Source: Lepidostoma basale (lineage: Eukaryota; Arthropoda; Insecta; Trichoptera; Lepidostomatidae). From it: DNA of 64,000 bases. The position numbers were made by a program, and so were the translations under genes. The stretch covers positions 186,001 through 250,000 of the forward strand of contig JAHDVF020000251.1 of NCBI GenBank assembly GCA_022606425.2, written 5' to 3'. Below the pieces are notes generated by a model. The model searched no databases. It had not been told where the DNA came from and saw only the letters and a list, made by a program, of their open reading frames with translations. Positions 19,803-29,905 of the stretch are shown piece after piece; the first letter of the stretch is position 1, and the number at the start of each line of letters is the position of its first letter.

Positions 19803-19915
19803 TTATTTTGTTCATAACACCATCATACACAGAGTAGCGCACATTCGTCTAAGAGATCTCATTTCTACTGCAATTATTCTACCTTCATCCTTCTTTGGCC
19901 AGTTCTGTGCTTCTA
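19803..19915 (-). mobile_element. Family B LINE internal fragment within the intron
   Basis: Starting 21 bp after the exon, ATTTTGTTCATAACACCATC, TTCGTCTAAGAGATCTCATT and CATCCTTCTTTGGCCAG are minus-strand family B sequence (MRSLRR and KDESRI region). Confidence 0.6.
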
Positions 19916-20339
19916 CTCGTATGTATATTATAAAACAAAATGTAGTTATAAAGTGTGACCAAAAATTTTTTGTTGTATTTTTTAAATCTTTTGTGTACTA
20001 TAAAAAGCTTTTCTATAAAATAATGAAATGTTGTTGAATCATCCAGTATCTTATTTGAGTGGAAGAACAATAATTACAGTCCGGTCCACCTGGCCGAGCG
20101 TGCGCTGGCGCTGCTAACACCTGACAATAGAATTACGTGACACACAATTAAGAGCGAAGATAAAGAAAATTGTTACTTTTTATCTCCCTCTCGAATCTTT
20201 TTACTTGTTCTTTCAACATGGCGTTAGATTCTCGGTACCCGGAGGCCGATTGCTTCAGATAGTCATTTTTTTGTTCGCTTGATATAAACACCTCGTCTGA
20301 TGGTTTACGCGCTTATTGAGAAAAACTTGTTATGGAGTG
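19916..20339. other. Intronic spacer
   Basis: A short GC-richer patch (about 20080-20125) reads SPVHLAERALALL in one frame after an ATTACAG, but no match to the expected next RacGAP exon is seen. Confidence 0.3.
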
Positions 20340-20530
20340 CTCAGGTATTTTTTATTTAAATTTTCGTATGAAGCATTCACTTTGTGGTAAGACATTTAAA
20401 AAAAAGTGTTATTTATATTTAAATAAAATAAAATAAAAACACTGCTCTTTGTTTTTCACCACTATGCGATTATTTTTATTGCCGACTAGTTTCGCTTGTA
20501 CCTAAGCTTCCTAAGGGCTTCGTAATAACA
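20340..20530 (-). mobile_element. Half of a hammerhead-type foldback element
   Basis: TTTTTCACCACTATGCGATT, GCCGACTAGTTTCGCTTGTA and AGCTTCCTAAGGGCTTCGTA match the left arm of 28641-28726. The first hammerhead box is altered (UUAGGA instead of UGAGGA). The upstream AT-rich part (TTCGTATGAAGC, TGTGGTAAGACATTT) matches 28500-28610. Confidence 0.6.
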
Positions 20531-20574
20531 GAACAACAACACAGATTCACATGTATATATATGAATGATGGTGA

Positions 20575-20925
20575 AAGTGAAGCATGGAACTGGCAAAAGA
20601 AGGATGAAAGTAGAATAAATGCAGTAGAAATGAGATCTCTTAGACAAATGTGTGGATACTCTGTGTATGATAGTGTCGAATGAAAATATAAGAAGTGAAA
20701 GCGGTGCGAATGATGGTGTTATGAACAAAATAATGAAAGGATCATTGAGATGGTTTGGACATATGGAATGAATGAATGAAGAAAAATGGTAAAAAAAATA
20801 TATGTTAACGATGTAAATGGAACCAGAAATAGAGGAATGCCGAGAAAAACGTGGCACGATCAAATAAATCAAATATTGAATGTCGGCCATGTGAGGAGTC
20901 AGAGAAATCAGAGAAAGTAGATCAA
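20575..20925 (+). pseudogene. Family B LINE fragment, 3' end lost
   Basis: It has EAWNWQKKDESRINAVEMRS, NIRSE, MNKIMKGSLRWFGHM, RGMPRKTWHDQI and LNVGHVRSQRNQ, then leaves the family. Several frameshifts and a stop are present. It lacks the MTRCMN end and the tail, so it was truncated by a later event rather than by retrotransposition. Confidence 0.68.
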
Positions 20926-22126
20926 AAAGATAATAAGGTATGTCAAGTAGCGGTAATTACTAATATGTACAACCAATCACAATATGGTATGTTGTGTTTT
21001 GCATTATTATTAGGCCTTGTGGCTTGTTTCTTAATTGGCCTCGTTCGAGGTTAAGTCATGATTTTTGGCCAAACTGTTAGCTAATGATATCTTTTGGAAT
21101 GTTATGGTGGATGATTTAATTTAGCGCCGTGCGACTTCTGGTAGTACAAGCACAAAAGCCCGCTCCGAGGATACCGGTTTCGACTCGACTGAAGATAAAA
21201 GAGATAAGTTATCTCAGAAAAAAACTTTTCTTACTATTTCGATGGTTGGGAAATAAAGTGATTTAAAGGCGATGAAATTGATTTGTTCTATATTCGCCTT
21301 CACTTTGTGTTGTGAATTCACATTTGAATAAATAGAAACGCACTTTGTATTATCACAACACTTTATTATTTTTTTGACCGCAGACATGTTTCGGTCCTTA
21401 TTCGGCTCTTTTTCGAAGCATCAATTTTAACAATAATCACAGACAAGTCTGCTAAACCGGTCGCTGTCAAAATAAAGACAAATGTGGAAGTAGTTATAAA
21501 AAACATTGTTTTATTTAATTATTATTTAAAATGAACTTCCATCGAGAGATTTCTGTTAAATCGTTTGAATATCTTAAAAACGCTAATTAAGTGTTTTGAT
21601 AATACAAAGTGCTTTTATATTTATTCAAAATAGATTTTCATTTTATAAAACAAATTCACCTAACTATTTTATTAGTATTATACTGTATCATACCATTAAT
21701 ATTTCTGCCATCCATCTAGTTTCTTGCTTCTACCGGTCCTGTTAATACGGAAATTCCACTATTGCGTAACATATTTAAAAGAAAATTCTTTATTTTAATG
21801 TTATATACAAGATGTAAGATAAGCATTTAAATAGTTAATATCTCTTTTTACGCTGCATATCATGTCTCTTGGCATGTGTCCCGTGAGCGAGAATAATTGT
21901 TGAGAAGCACGCGACACGCACCACCGTTATGTCCGCAGTGATTAGTGGGTTGTGATGTTTGTGGAAGAATTATCCGACAGAATACAAGAGGCATACGTGC
22001 AGTACAGTTAATTGTCTCACATTCTTTTAATACAACTATTATTATTTTAATATTCTTTTACATCGTCACCGTGTAAGTCAAATCGACGTTAAGACTATAA
22101 AAGAAAGTACCTCAAACAAAATATCT
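20926..22126. other. Mostly unassigned; decayed hammerhead-type end at 21275-21430
   Basis: The block CTATATTCGCC...ACTTTGTGTTG (21280-21310) is shared with 25255, 51005 and 55500, next to hammerhead elements. The minus strand of 21398-21425 reads GAAAC-AU-GUC-UGCGGUC, with the first box lost. At 21427-21465 a ACCGGTCGCTGTC tail resembles 51205. The remainder to 22126 is AT-rich and unrecognised. Confidence 0.4.
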
Positions 22127-22505
22127 TATTCTTCTTCCTCTTAGTTTAGGTTGTATGACCTGTTTGTGATGGTGGGCTGTCTTGGTATGATGATGTCTAG
22201 CCATCTCTCCATCTCTTCGGTGGCCTTCCTGGTAATCTCTTGCCGCTTGGGTTTTCATCTTTAACAATTTTTGCAATTCTTGTATTCTCCATGCGGTCCA
22301 CGTGGTCTATCCAAAAGCGCCGTCTGCTTCTTCCCCATCTCACTATGTCCTCAACACCACAGACAGACCTTATCGTTTCATTTCTGATTCGATCTCTGAG
22401 GGTTTTGCCTGCGATGGAGCGTAAAGTTTTCATTTCTGCTACTCAAAGAAGGTTCTTAGTTTTATTGGTATCGGCTCTGACCTCTTTTCCATACGTCATG
22501 ATGTA
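22127..22505 (-). pseudogene. Family A LINE C-terminus, copy 1 of a tandem duplication
   Basis: Minus frame 22197-22433: MKTLRSIAGKTLRDRIRNET, VCGVEDIVRWGRSRRRFW, IDHVDRMENTRIAKIVKDEN, GKRLPGRPPKRWRDG. The 3' end (GGTCATACAACCTAAACTAA, then GAAGAAGAA) matches 40320-40372, the same subfamily. Upstream, TIRSVCG and the RADT region are present but broken. Confidence 0.75.
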
Positions 22506-22740
22506 GACTTTTGTTGCTGGGGTTTATCTTTGAAAATTTATGCAATTCTGGTATTGTCCATGCGGTCCACATGATCCTTCCAAAAGCGCCTTCTGCTACT
22601 TCTACACCTCACTTTGTCTTCAACATTACAGACAAATCTTACTGTCTCATTTATGATCAGATCACTGAGGGTTCTGCTTGCGATGGAGCATAGGGTTCTC
22701 GACGAGAAGGTAAACAGTTGCTTCCTCTCATTTTGCACTC
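22506..22740 (-). pseudogene. Family A LINE C-terminus, copy 2 of a tandem duplication
   Basis: Minus frame 22538-22738 has RTLCSIASRTLSDLIINETV, VCNVEDKVRCRSSRRRFWKD and HVDRMDNTRIA. It starts again at the same GGGTTT point as copy 1, about 270 bp further on, and is more decayed, without its own tail. So a piece of the LINE was duplicated in tandem and then diverged. Confidence 0.65.
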
Positions 22741-23009
22741 AAGAAGGATAGCTGTGATGCGTCATGAATACCTTGTATTATACAACGTTTAAAAGTATCA
22801 CGTAAATGAATTATTTTACTCCGCAGACTTTTCATTGCTTTTACAAGAAACCTGGGAATTGATAATTTTGTCACGAACGGACAGCCGAGTCGATCACACA
22901 CCCAGCATGTAGAGAGCATACATTAACTCAGTCCCGGATTAAGGCTGTAGCAAATGTGACCAAGAGGCCCTGGATTTTGTATGATATTAAAATAAAACAC
23001 ATCATTTAA

Positions 23010-23155
23010 TATTTATTATTTCTTGAACAGTGATGTAAAACTCCAAAATTAAAATTTACTTAAACTTAAATAATTTATACGATTAAAAGCATCCGTTTTC
23101 TAGAAGCTTTATTTTCATTTATGGGAATGACACGTTTCGCATTTCTAAGCCAATA
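23010..23155. repeat. Foldback MITE family F1, left half
   Basis: TTATTTCTTGAACAGTGATG, ACGATTAAAAGCATCCG, TTTATGGGAATGACACGTTT. It is cut off at about 23155 where a family B LINE begins. Confidence 0.6.
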
Positions 23156-23162
23156 AAAATGT

Positions 23163-23640
23163 ACTTACTAACCATCACGCCGTCTCCCCGAAGGGGTAGG
23201 CAGAAATAGTGGACTGCCACACTTTTCTTTTCTGACATATTTCTCTCGCTTCCTCAACATTCATACATCGTGTCATGCACGAGCATCGATTTCTCTGACT
23301 CTTCACATGGCCGACATTCAATATTTGATTTATTTGATCGTGCCACGTTTTCATCGGTCTTCCTCTATTTCTGATTCCTTTTACATCGTTAACATATACT
23401 TTTTTTACCATTCCTCCTTCTTTCATTCACTCAGTCTGTTCAAACCATATTATAAACCTTTCATTAATTTCTTCATAAAACTTTCATTCTCGCTGCATTC
23501 ATTTCTTATATTTGCATTTCACACTATCGTATACAGATTTAACGTACATTCATCTACGAAATCTCATTGCTTTTGAATTTATTCTTTTTTCACCCTTCTT
23601 TGGCCAGTTCCATGCCTCACTTATAAAGGAGCGGGGGCTC
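23163..23640 (-). pseudogene. Family B LINE 3' end
   Basis: Minus frame 23175-23426: EGGMVKKVYVNDVKGIRNRG, RPMKTWHDQINQILNVGHVK, CMTRCMNVEEAREICQKRK, STISAYPFGETA. Upstream parts (KDESRIN-like, ELAKEG) continue to about 23625 with frameshifts. It interrupts an F1 repeat and is head to head with 23880-24580. Confidence 0.72.
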
Positions 23641-23879
23641 CTGACACTTGGGGCCCGTAGCACTCGCTGCTTCTGCTATATGGCTAATCCGGCACTGCAT
23701 GAACCCCATGACTGCATGTCGTTAAGCGCCATTTAACCCTTCACTGCATGTTTTTATTATTTTTTTAACAGTTTTTATTTTATTTTATTTCAATTTTAAG
23801 TTTATTGTTGCAAAATAGAATATAGTGTCTAGTATGTATGAGGTATGTGAGCGATACGATTTGATTATGTTTAGTCGAA

Positions 23880-24580
23880 AAAGAAGGAAACATGACAGTC
23901 TGCAACATTAGTGTAAACGATGAAAATCTGGAACAAGTGGATGAATTTGTTTATTTAGGAAGTATGTTTTCAAAGGATATTGAAAGTGGAGAAGGATATT
24001 GAAAGAAGGGCTAGGGCAGGCGAAAGAGTAAATGCTGCACTTAAAGTTGTCATCGCAAACAAAAGCCTATCCCAAAAAGCTAAGATGGCAGTGCATAATG
24101 GAAGTGAATGCATTTATGTATGGAAGTGAAGCATGTAACTGGAAAAAGAAGGATGAAAGTAGAATAAATACAGTAGAAATGAGATCTCTAAGACGAATGT
24201 GTGGCAAATCTGTATATGATAGAGTGACAAATGCAAGTATAAGAAGTGAATGTGATGCGAATGAAAGTGTTATGAACAAAATAAGGAAAGGGTCATTAAG
24301 ATGGTTTGGACACATGGAAAGAATGAGTGAAGACAGAATGGTGAAGAAGGTATTTGTAAACGACGTGAATGGAGTTAGAAAAAGAGGAAGACCGAGGAAA
24401 ACGTGGCATGATCAAATCAATCAAATATTAAATGTTGGTCACGTGAAGAGTCGGAGAAATCGATGTGCGTTAATTAAAAGATGTATGATAATATAGAGGA
24501 TACGAGAGATGTATGTCAGGACAGAACAGTGTGGCGGTCCATTATTTCTGCCTATCCCTCCGGGGAGACGGCGTTATGAT
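23880..24580 (+). pseudogene. Family B LINE, longest copy (about 700 bp of RT C-terminal region)
   Basis: It begins in the post-palm region (VNDENLEQVDEFVYLGSMFS, then RARAGERVNAALKVVIANK) and continues through MYGSEACNWKKKDESRINTV, SLRRMCGKSVYDRVTNASIR, GSLRWFGHMERMSEDRM and RGRPRKTWHDQINQILNVGH to the end, GGGGAGACGGCGTTATGATTAG. Frame 24032-24496 is open for 154 codons. A duplication of GGATATTGAAAG near 23978-24005 and a frameshift before 24032 inactivate it. Domain order matches the C-terminal third of an RTE/Jockey-type RT protein. Confidence 0.75.
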
Positions 24581-25250
24581 TAGTTAGACAGTTAATAGAA
24601 TATGGGAAAAATAATTTTAAAAATGGATCTTGTTTCTTAATACATTTACTCAGGTAAAAAAAGTGTTTGCAGCAAATTTTCTTGAAAGCTTAATTTAATA
24701 ATATTTCATAACATATTTTATTATTACACATAATAAATATTACTCACTTGACAATGTAATTTTAATTTATTTATTTGAAAATAACGTTCATTTATACTCA
24801 AAATGACGACAAAATGGCAGTAATCGAAACAGATCAACCATCAACCTAATATCAAATTGTTTTTTTTTAACTAGCGCCAAAGTCATGGCTTGGGTACCTC
24901 AATAGGTAGATGGTAATGTAGAGTGTAGGGTATAATAATAATATGTATGAAATTAAAATATTTGAAGATTTTCGGTTTGTAGCACATTTGCTACACCAGA
25001 CAATGAAGGGTTAATTCCTGATATAGTTCTGCTTTTTAAGAGCCGTTTTTATTTTCCCACATTGCGAGACGCGTAAGTGATTAATTGGTTGCGAAAATGG
25101 GGCTATCAAGCTACAGTTTTTTGTTGACACGGTTAAAAGGAAACATTCCGATGTCTGCTTCATTAATATTACTAAATAAAGCGTATTTTTACATAGAAGA
25201 ACACAATATACCATTTTAATTGATTGAAGTCATATAATCATAATATTACT
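24581..25250. other. AT-rich spacer
   Basis: No gene or repeat structure was recognised. Confidence 0.35.
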
Positions 25251-25254
25251 ATTC

Positions 25255-25500
25255 AGAATTTCTTCTATGTTCGCCATAACTTTGTATTATAGATGTTTAA
25301 TGTTTTTTTTTAATATACTTTGTAGACAACACTCACACTTATTAAAAAAAAAATTAAAAAAATATCAAACACGTTTGGGACTAACCAGCCCTTCATCAGT
25401 GATATCACTGATGAAGGGCTTGTTAGTCAGAAACATGTTTGATATTTAATTTTTATTTTTTTAATATACGTGAGTGCTGTATACAAAATAAATAAAAAAA
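25255..25500. mobile_element. Compact foldback element with two hammerhead-like motifs back to back
   Basis: The arms meet at ATCAGTGATATCACTGAT (about 25396-25413). Outward they run through the two ribozyme-like motifs to AATATACTTTGTAGACAACAC (left) and GTGCTGTATACAAAATA (right). The outer TTCTTCTATGTTCGCC (25259) is also found at 55520 and 51003. It is a shortened version of 7325-7795 with the central spacer lost. Confidence 0.6.
25362..25445. ncRNA. Pair of hammerhead-like motifs in inverted orientation
   Basis: Plus motif 25402-25445: ATATCA/TGATAT helix I and an intact CTGATGA box (25408-25414), GAAAC, and GTT instead of GTC as the predicted cleavage triplet; helix II is poor. Minus motif 25362-25404: CUGAUGA intact, helix II GGGCU/AGUCC, but CAAAC replaces GAAAC. 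Each half looks weakened. Confidence 0.5.
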
Positions 25501-25584
25501 GAAACATATTAATATTCAATTTCCTGTAACATATTACATTTTCTATTAAACTCGATACCAAGCGTTGGTTTAAAAATATTTTAA

Positions 25585-25882
25585 AACATTAATACGAATG
25601 AAAATATCTGTTTTCTAGAAGTTTTATGCTAATTTATAGGAATTAAATCACCTTTCTAAGGCATTATCAAATGTTAGGTTAGTTGTTTGGAATGACATGT
25701 TTCGCCTTTCAAAGCCATTATTAAATATTTGTTTAGAAAGTTATCAAACATTTAGCCTGAGAAAGGCGAAACATATCATTCTCATAAATTGTAATAAAAT
25801 TTATTTAAAACGGACGTTTCATTCGTTTTAATTATTAAATGTGGACTTTTACATCATTGTTCAAGAAACAATTAATGTATTT
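25585..25882. repeat. Foldback MITE family F1 copy
   Basis: It starts ATTAATACGAATGAAAATAT and contains two GGAATGACATG-like arms and the complement GAAACATATCATTCTCAT. CGGACGTTTCATTCG and the terminal hairpin CATCATTGTTCAAGAAACAA (25851-25870) close it. Confidence 0.65.
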
Positions 25883-26650
25883 CGAATCGTTAAAAAAAAT
25901 TGTACAATTGTTTGTTTAATGATTTTTTGATTTTATATTACTCAAGTGAGGTTATTTCACTTTATAAGCAAAAAAAATTATCTACATTCGTAAAGAAACA
26001 AATGATGAATCCTGTGGTGTCGAAACACTGGTACCGAAGTAAATAAGTACAAATCATGAAATCGAAATATGAGTCAAGTACTCGTATGTCGTTTTGCATT
26101 TGAAATGTCTGAAGAAGGTTTGGTAAAAAAAATCACGACTAGAAAAAAATTATTGCAAATTAATATAAATATTGATAGTTAATATTAACATTAAGTTCTA
26201 AATATCATGAACAGTGCAAATATTGCTCTAAATTCATTTGGCTCTCCTGAAAAAAATATTTGGTGACATCAACTTTACATACATCTTTACAAATATAAAA
26301 AAAATAAGTACTTTTTTTATCTCCGGGTGGTGGTTAATAAATATCTTCCTCATAAAAATAAGGGTGATGATTGGAAAAATCACAGTTTAATAAACAAACA
26401 GAAGTGAGATAAAATTACTATCGCTAGCATTAATTGTTCCAGTATAAGTAAGAACAGAAGACTTTTAGTTTGAAACAATGTTAATATAATTTCCTTGCAT
26501 CTGCGCTCTGTGTGAAATCCTTCGCAATAAGGACAGCTAATTTTATACGCTCGATCAAAATATACAGTGCTTTTAATACACGACTTTTAATATATATTTC
26601 CAGTACAGTAGCGTTATGTTAATGTTTTTAATAATAAATGTTTTTAATAA
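25883..26650. other. AT-rich spacer
   Basis: A weak hammerhead-like string (ATGATGAATCC...GTCGAAACAC) is at about 26001-26030. Otherwise nothing is recognised. Confidence 0.35.
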
Positions 26651-26654
26651 ATAA

Positions 26655-27110
26655 ATGGAACTAGCAAAAGAAGGATGAAAGTAGAATAAACGCAGTATAA
26701 ATGAGATCTCTAAGACGAATGTGTGAATACTCTAGGTATGATAGAGTGCCGAATGAAAATATAAGAAGTGAATGCGGTGCGAATGATGGTGTTATGAATA
26801 AAATAATGAATGGATCATTAAGATGGTTTGGACATATGGAAAGAATGAATGAAGAAAGAATAGTAAAAAATTTATATTTTAACGATGTAAATGGAACCAG
26901 AAATAGAGGAAGATCGAGGAAAACGTGGCACGATCAAATAAATCAAATATTGAATGTCGGCCATGTGAGGAGTCAAAGAAATCGACGCGCGAGCATGACA
27001 CGATGTATGAATGTTGAGGAAGCGAAGGAAATATGTCAGGAAAGAAAAGGGTATCAGTCCATTTTTTCTGCCTACCCCTTCGGGGAGACGGCGTGAACGT
27101 TAGTTAGTTA
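26655..27110 (+). pseudogene. Family B LINE C-terminus with (GTTA)n tail, well preserved
   Basis: Frame 26701-27096 (131 codons) is open: MRSLRRMCEYSRYDRVPNEN, GSLRWFGHMERMNEERIVK, RGRSRKTWHDQINQILNVGH, ASMTRCMNVEEAKEICQER and IFSAYPFGETA-stop. (GTTA)n and then a poly(A) run (27119-27132) follow. The 5' end is truncated at about 26655 in the KKDESRIN region. It is tail to tail with 27222-27712. Confidence 0.78.
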
Positions 27111-27221
27111 GTTAGTTTTAAAAAAAAAAAAATAATAAGGATGAAGCGTTAAACTAATTTAAAACAAATAACGTCTTATGGATTTCGAGAAATGTCTTAT
27201 TTACTTCACTATCATACTTTC

Positions 27222-27712
27222 ATATCAACAACAACAAAAACAAACCATCACACCGTTTGTCCGCAGGGGTAGGCAGAGAGAATGGATCACCATATTACTC
27301 TATCCTGACACACCTCTCTAACTTCCTCCACATTCATACAACGAGTCATACCCGCATGTCGATTCTTCTGACTTCTAACATGACCAATCTTTAAAATTGG
27401 TTTAATTTGGTGATGCCATATTTTCCTCGGTCTACCTCGACTCAGTACTCCATATATATTGTTAACGTATTCTTTCTTAACAACTCTGTCTCCATCCATG
27501 CGCTCCATATGTCCGAACCAACGCACCGATCTTTTCATAATTTTGTTCATATTACCTTCTTCCGCTCTACATTATTTTCTTAAATCCGCATTTGAGATTC
27601 TGTCGTACATCGTTCTACCACATAAACGTCTAAGGGGCCTCATCTCTACCGCATTTATTCTTCTCTCATCCTTCTTCTGCCATTTCCGTGCTTCGCTTCC
27701 ATAAATAATAAA
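27222..27712 (-). pseudogene. Family B LINE 3' end, (GTT)n-tailed subfamily
   Basis: The minus strand ends in a (GTT)n tail (AACAACAACAAAAACAAACC at 27226-27245). Frame 27287-27550: MNKIMKRSVRWFGHMERMDG, VSRGRPRKIWHHQIKPILKI, MTRCMNVEEVREVCQDR. The upstream frame continues to about 27700 (GRNGRRRMRE- and RPLRRLC-type region) with a frameshift near 27560. Confidence 0.75.
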
Positions 27713-27743
27713 AATTTATATCAATATTTTAATCTATTTATTA

Positions 27744-28446
27744 GGACAGTCAAACTCGGTTAGCGAGATCTCGGATAACAAGGAAACATTAGTTGACATT
27801 TTAGTTTAGGATTTTCTCCATACATTTTTTCACTTTTATAACGAGCTTTTTCTCGGATATTCCAAGCAAAATTATCTTAAAAACTTACTTAAAACCGTTA
27901 ATGTGTTAATCTATTAAAACCAAAAATTTTGACAGTTTGACAGTTTTGGCAGTTACAATTAGACTGATGCCGCCGGGATCGAATTACGTTTATAATACTA
28001 GGTAAGAGTCTAAGTACCTAATTGGTGTTTTCACCGATAAAGATGATGACAGTGAAGATGATGGTGTGGCCAGTGAATGTCAAATTGAGAAATCCAAACC
28101 AGAAACGACGATCTCCAGAGTTCATGATATATTACACCAAAGAGTCTTTAATATATTGAATGGTCTGAAGAGAGAACAATCAGAGTGAAAACAATGAAAC
28201 AAACATCAATTTTAATTTTTATGAGAAAAGTGGATTAACAGAAAAATAAGGGTAATGAAGGGAAATATGTATGTGTTTAGAAATACGTAAAATTTGTATG
28301 TGTGTAACTGGAGTGTAAATAAATTTGAACGGTGAATTTTTGTTTGAATTGCAACTTTTTGTGTTATGTGACCGACAGATACTTTTTCTTCATGTAACGA
28401 GTAATTCTTATAACGAGTTCCTAGTAATAACCATGTTCTACTGTTA
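27744..28446 (+). mobile_element. pogo/Tigger-like DNA transposon remnant
   Basis: The left end ACAGTCAAACTCGGTTAGCG and the complement of the right end, ACAGTAGAACATGGTTATTA, are imperfect TIRs (about 70% over 35 bp by eye), with TA near both borders. Both contain the 'GGATAAC / CGTTATAA' pattern typical of Tigger ends. The interior (about 28037-28187) keeps 50 codons of an acidic C-terminal tail, KDDDSEDDGVASECQI, ending ILNGLKREQSE-stop, plausibly a transposase C-terminus. The DDE domain is missing. Confidence 0.55.
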
Positions 28447-28479
28447 GTTTTATATGATAGTTGGTCAAAATTTTAACAG

Positions 28480-28820
28480 TATGTTTTATTAATTCATGAC
28501 TCTATTTAGTGTAATTTAAATTTTCGTGTGACATTTTTTTTTGTATGATTTTGTTTTTGTATGATTTTTCGTATGATATTTCGTACGACTTTGTGGTAAG
28601 ACATTTAAAAAATATGTATATTTGTATTTAAAATAAAATTACTGCACTTTGTTTTTCACCACTATGCGGTTATTTTAATCGCCGACTAGTTTCGCTTGTA
28701 CCCAAGCTTCCTCAGGGTTTCGTAATTACTTTATTACGAAGCCCTCAGGAAGCTTGGGTACAAGCGAAACTAGTCGACAATTAAAGTAACCGCATATTGG
28801 TGAAAAACAAAGTGCAGTGT
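28480..28820. mobile_element. Hammerhead-bearing foldback element with 86-bp arms
   Basis: Arms 28641-28726 and 28733-28818 are inverted repeats with a 6-bp loop and only a few mismatches, one of the strongest palindromes in the window. The left arm holds an intact hammerhead-like motif on the minus strand; the right arm holds its mutated counterpart. AT-rich sequence 28500-28640 is shared with 20340-20440. Confidence 0.7.
28684..28717 (-). ncRNA. Hammerhead ribozyme-like motif, intact core (CUGAGGA), subfamily GCUUG
   Basis: Minus strand: CUGAGGA (28709-28715), unpaired A, helix II GCUUG/CAAGC with loop GGUA, GAAAC (28689-28693), UA, GUC (28684-28686). Helix I is short proximally (CC/GG), then an internal loop and AAU/AUU. 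The plus-strand partner at 28744-28775 has CUCAGGA (G5 to C) and is predicted inactive. Confidence 0.65.
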
Positions 28821-29060
28821 TTTTTTTTTTTTTTTTTTTTAAATACAAATAATTATAAAAATATATTGAAATTTCCTTCAGTATTATGTTTTAATACATT
28901 TTTATGCTTCTTTATTATTATTATCTTCTTATTCTTCTTTAACTTGCTGTGTGCAAGATGTTGTCCAACTTCCGATCGGAGAGAAACAATAACAATAAAA
29001 ATACCGATTTTAAACATCTAAAAATATAAACTGTTAAATTAAAAAACTTTGTTTTATTGT

Positions 29061-29106
29061 AACACCTGATGATGTCAAAATAGGTTGAGGAAACAGCTGT
29101 CGCGTA
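29061..29106 (+). ncRNA. Hammerhead ribozyme-like motif (CUGAUGA)
   Basis: CTGATGA at 29066-29072, helix II TCAA/TTGA, GAAAC at 29090-29094, AGCT forming a tiny helix III, GTC at 29099-29101, then GCGT pairing imperfectly with ACAC upstream. Classic first and second boxes are intact. Confidence 0.62.
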
Positions 29107-29129
29107 AAATAAAATACAATTGTGATACA

Positions 29130-29476
29130 TTAAACAATTTTTTTTCAATTCAACGTTTCGTATCAAAGTTTCGGCCAAAAAAATAGACTATTTAATTTTA
29201 AAATTTGTTCATTTTTATGAATGTTCACGCACAACCTCTGGATATCTTCATATGAATACTGCTTGCATAAAACGCACATAAATAGAAGGCATTTTACATC
29301 GTCAACTTCACTAATTAACATTAGTTCATACATTGTTTTATGATGTAAAAATATTATGTATGATGCATGTTTTCAAAATGTAACTAAAATGTATTCATAA
29401 TTTGTTATAACATCTAGAGTTCCGACCAAAAATAGTTTTCAATTATTCTTAAGAATACAAAATATTCCATAAAACT
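29130..29476. other. AT-rich spacer
   Basis: No feature recognised. Confidence 0.35.
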
Positions 29477-29477
29477 A

Positions 29478-29905
29478 ACTAACTAACTCCGTTTCCCGAA
29501 AGAGGTAGGCAGAAAGATTGGTATGCTTATTTTCTTTCCTGGCATGATTCTCTCGCTTCCTCAATAAAATATGAGTAGATTAAATGTGGCCTGATCCCTC
29601 TTGATTTCTTACATATATTTTTTCGAATGTAAGTCCCGCATGAACGAGGGAAGGGCCTAGGGATTTCATGACCGAAGCTGACGAAAAGGGCCGTTCGCCT
29701 ATAACAGCTTCGGGTAAGCGGTGGGAATCCTCTTTGTCCTATGTCATACTTTCCTCATTCATTATTTCCATGTATCCAAACCATCTTAATGTTCCTTTCA
29801 TTATTTTGTTCAGACCACTTTCATTCGCACTGCATTCACTTCTTATATTTCCATTTGACACTATCATACACAGATGTTTACACATTCTTCTAAGAGATCT
29901 CATAT
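29478..29905 (-). pseudogene. Family B LINE 3' end interrupted by a short retroposon
   Basis: From AACTAACTAACTCCGTTTCC (29478), minus-strand family B runs to about 29628. It resumes from about 29740 (TTTCCTCATTCATTATTTCC, AACCATCTTAATG, CACTTCTTATATTTCCATTT) to the KDE/MRSL region at 29900. The interruption at 29633-29735 is a copy of the G retroposon. Both halves are frameshifted. Confidence 0.65.
29633..29735 (+). mobile_element. Short retroposon G, copy 1
   Basis: TAAGTCCCGCATGAACGAGG, GGGCCTAGGG, GAAGCTGACGAAAAGGGCC, TATAACAGCTTCGGGTAAGC match, in order, 41769-41857 and the complement of 44845-44972. Confidence 0.6.

Noticed and set aside
20080..20145. Second RacGAP exon
   Set aside because: An acceptor-like ATTACAG precedes an open patch, but the peptide (SPVHLAERALALLT) does not resemble the region expected after the C1 domain and a stop follows soon without a donor.
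20486..20890. 134-codon minus-strand open frame
   Set aside because: It is the antisense shadow of a plus-strand family B LINE fragment.
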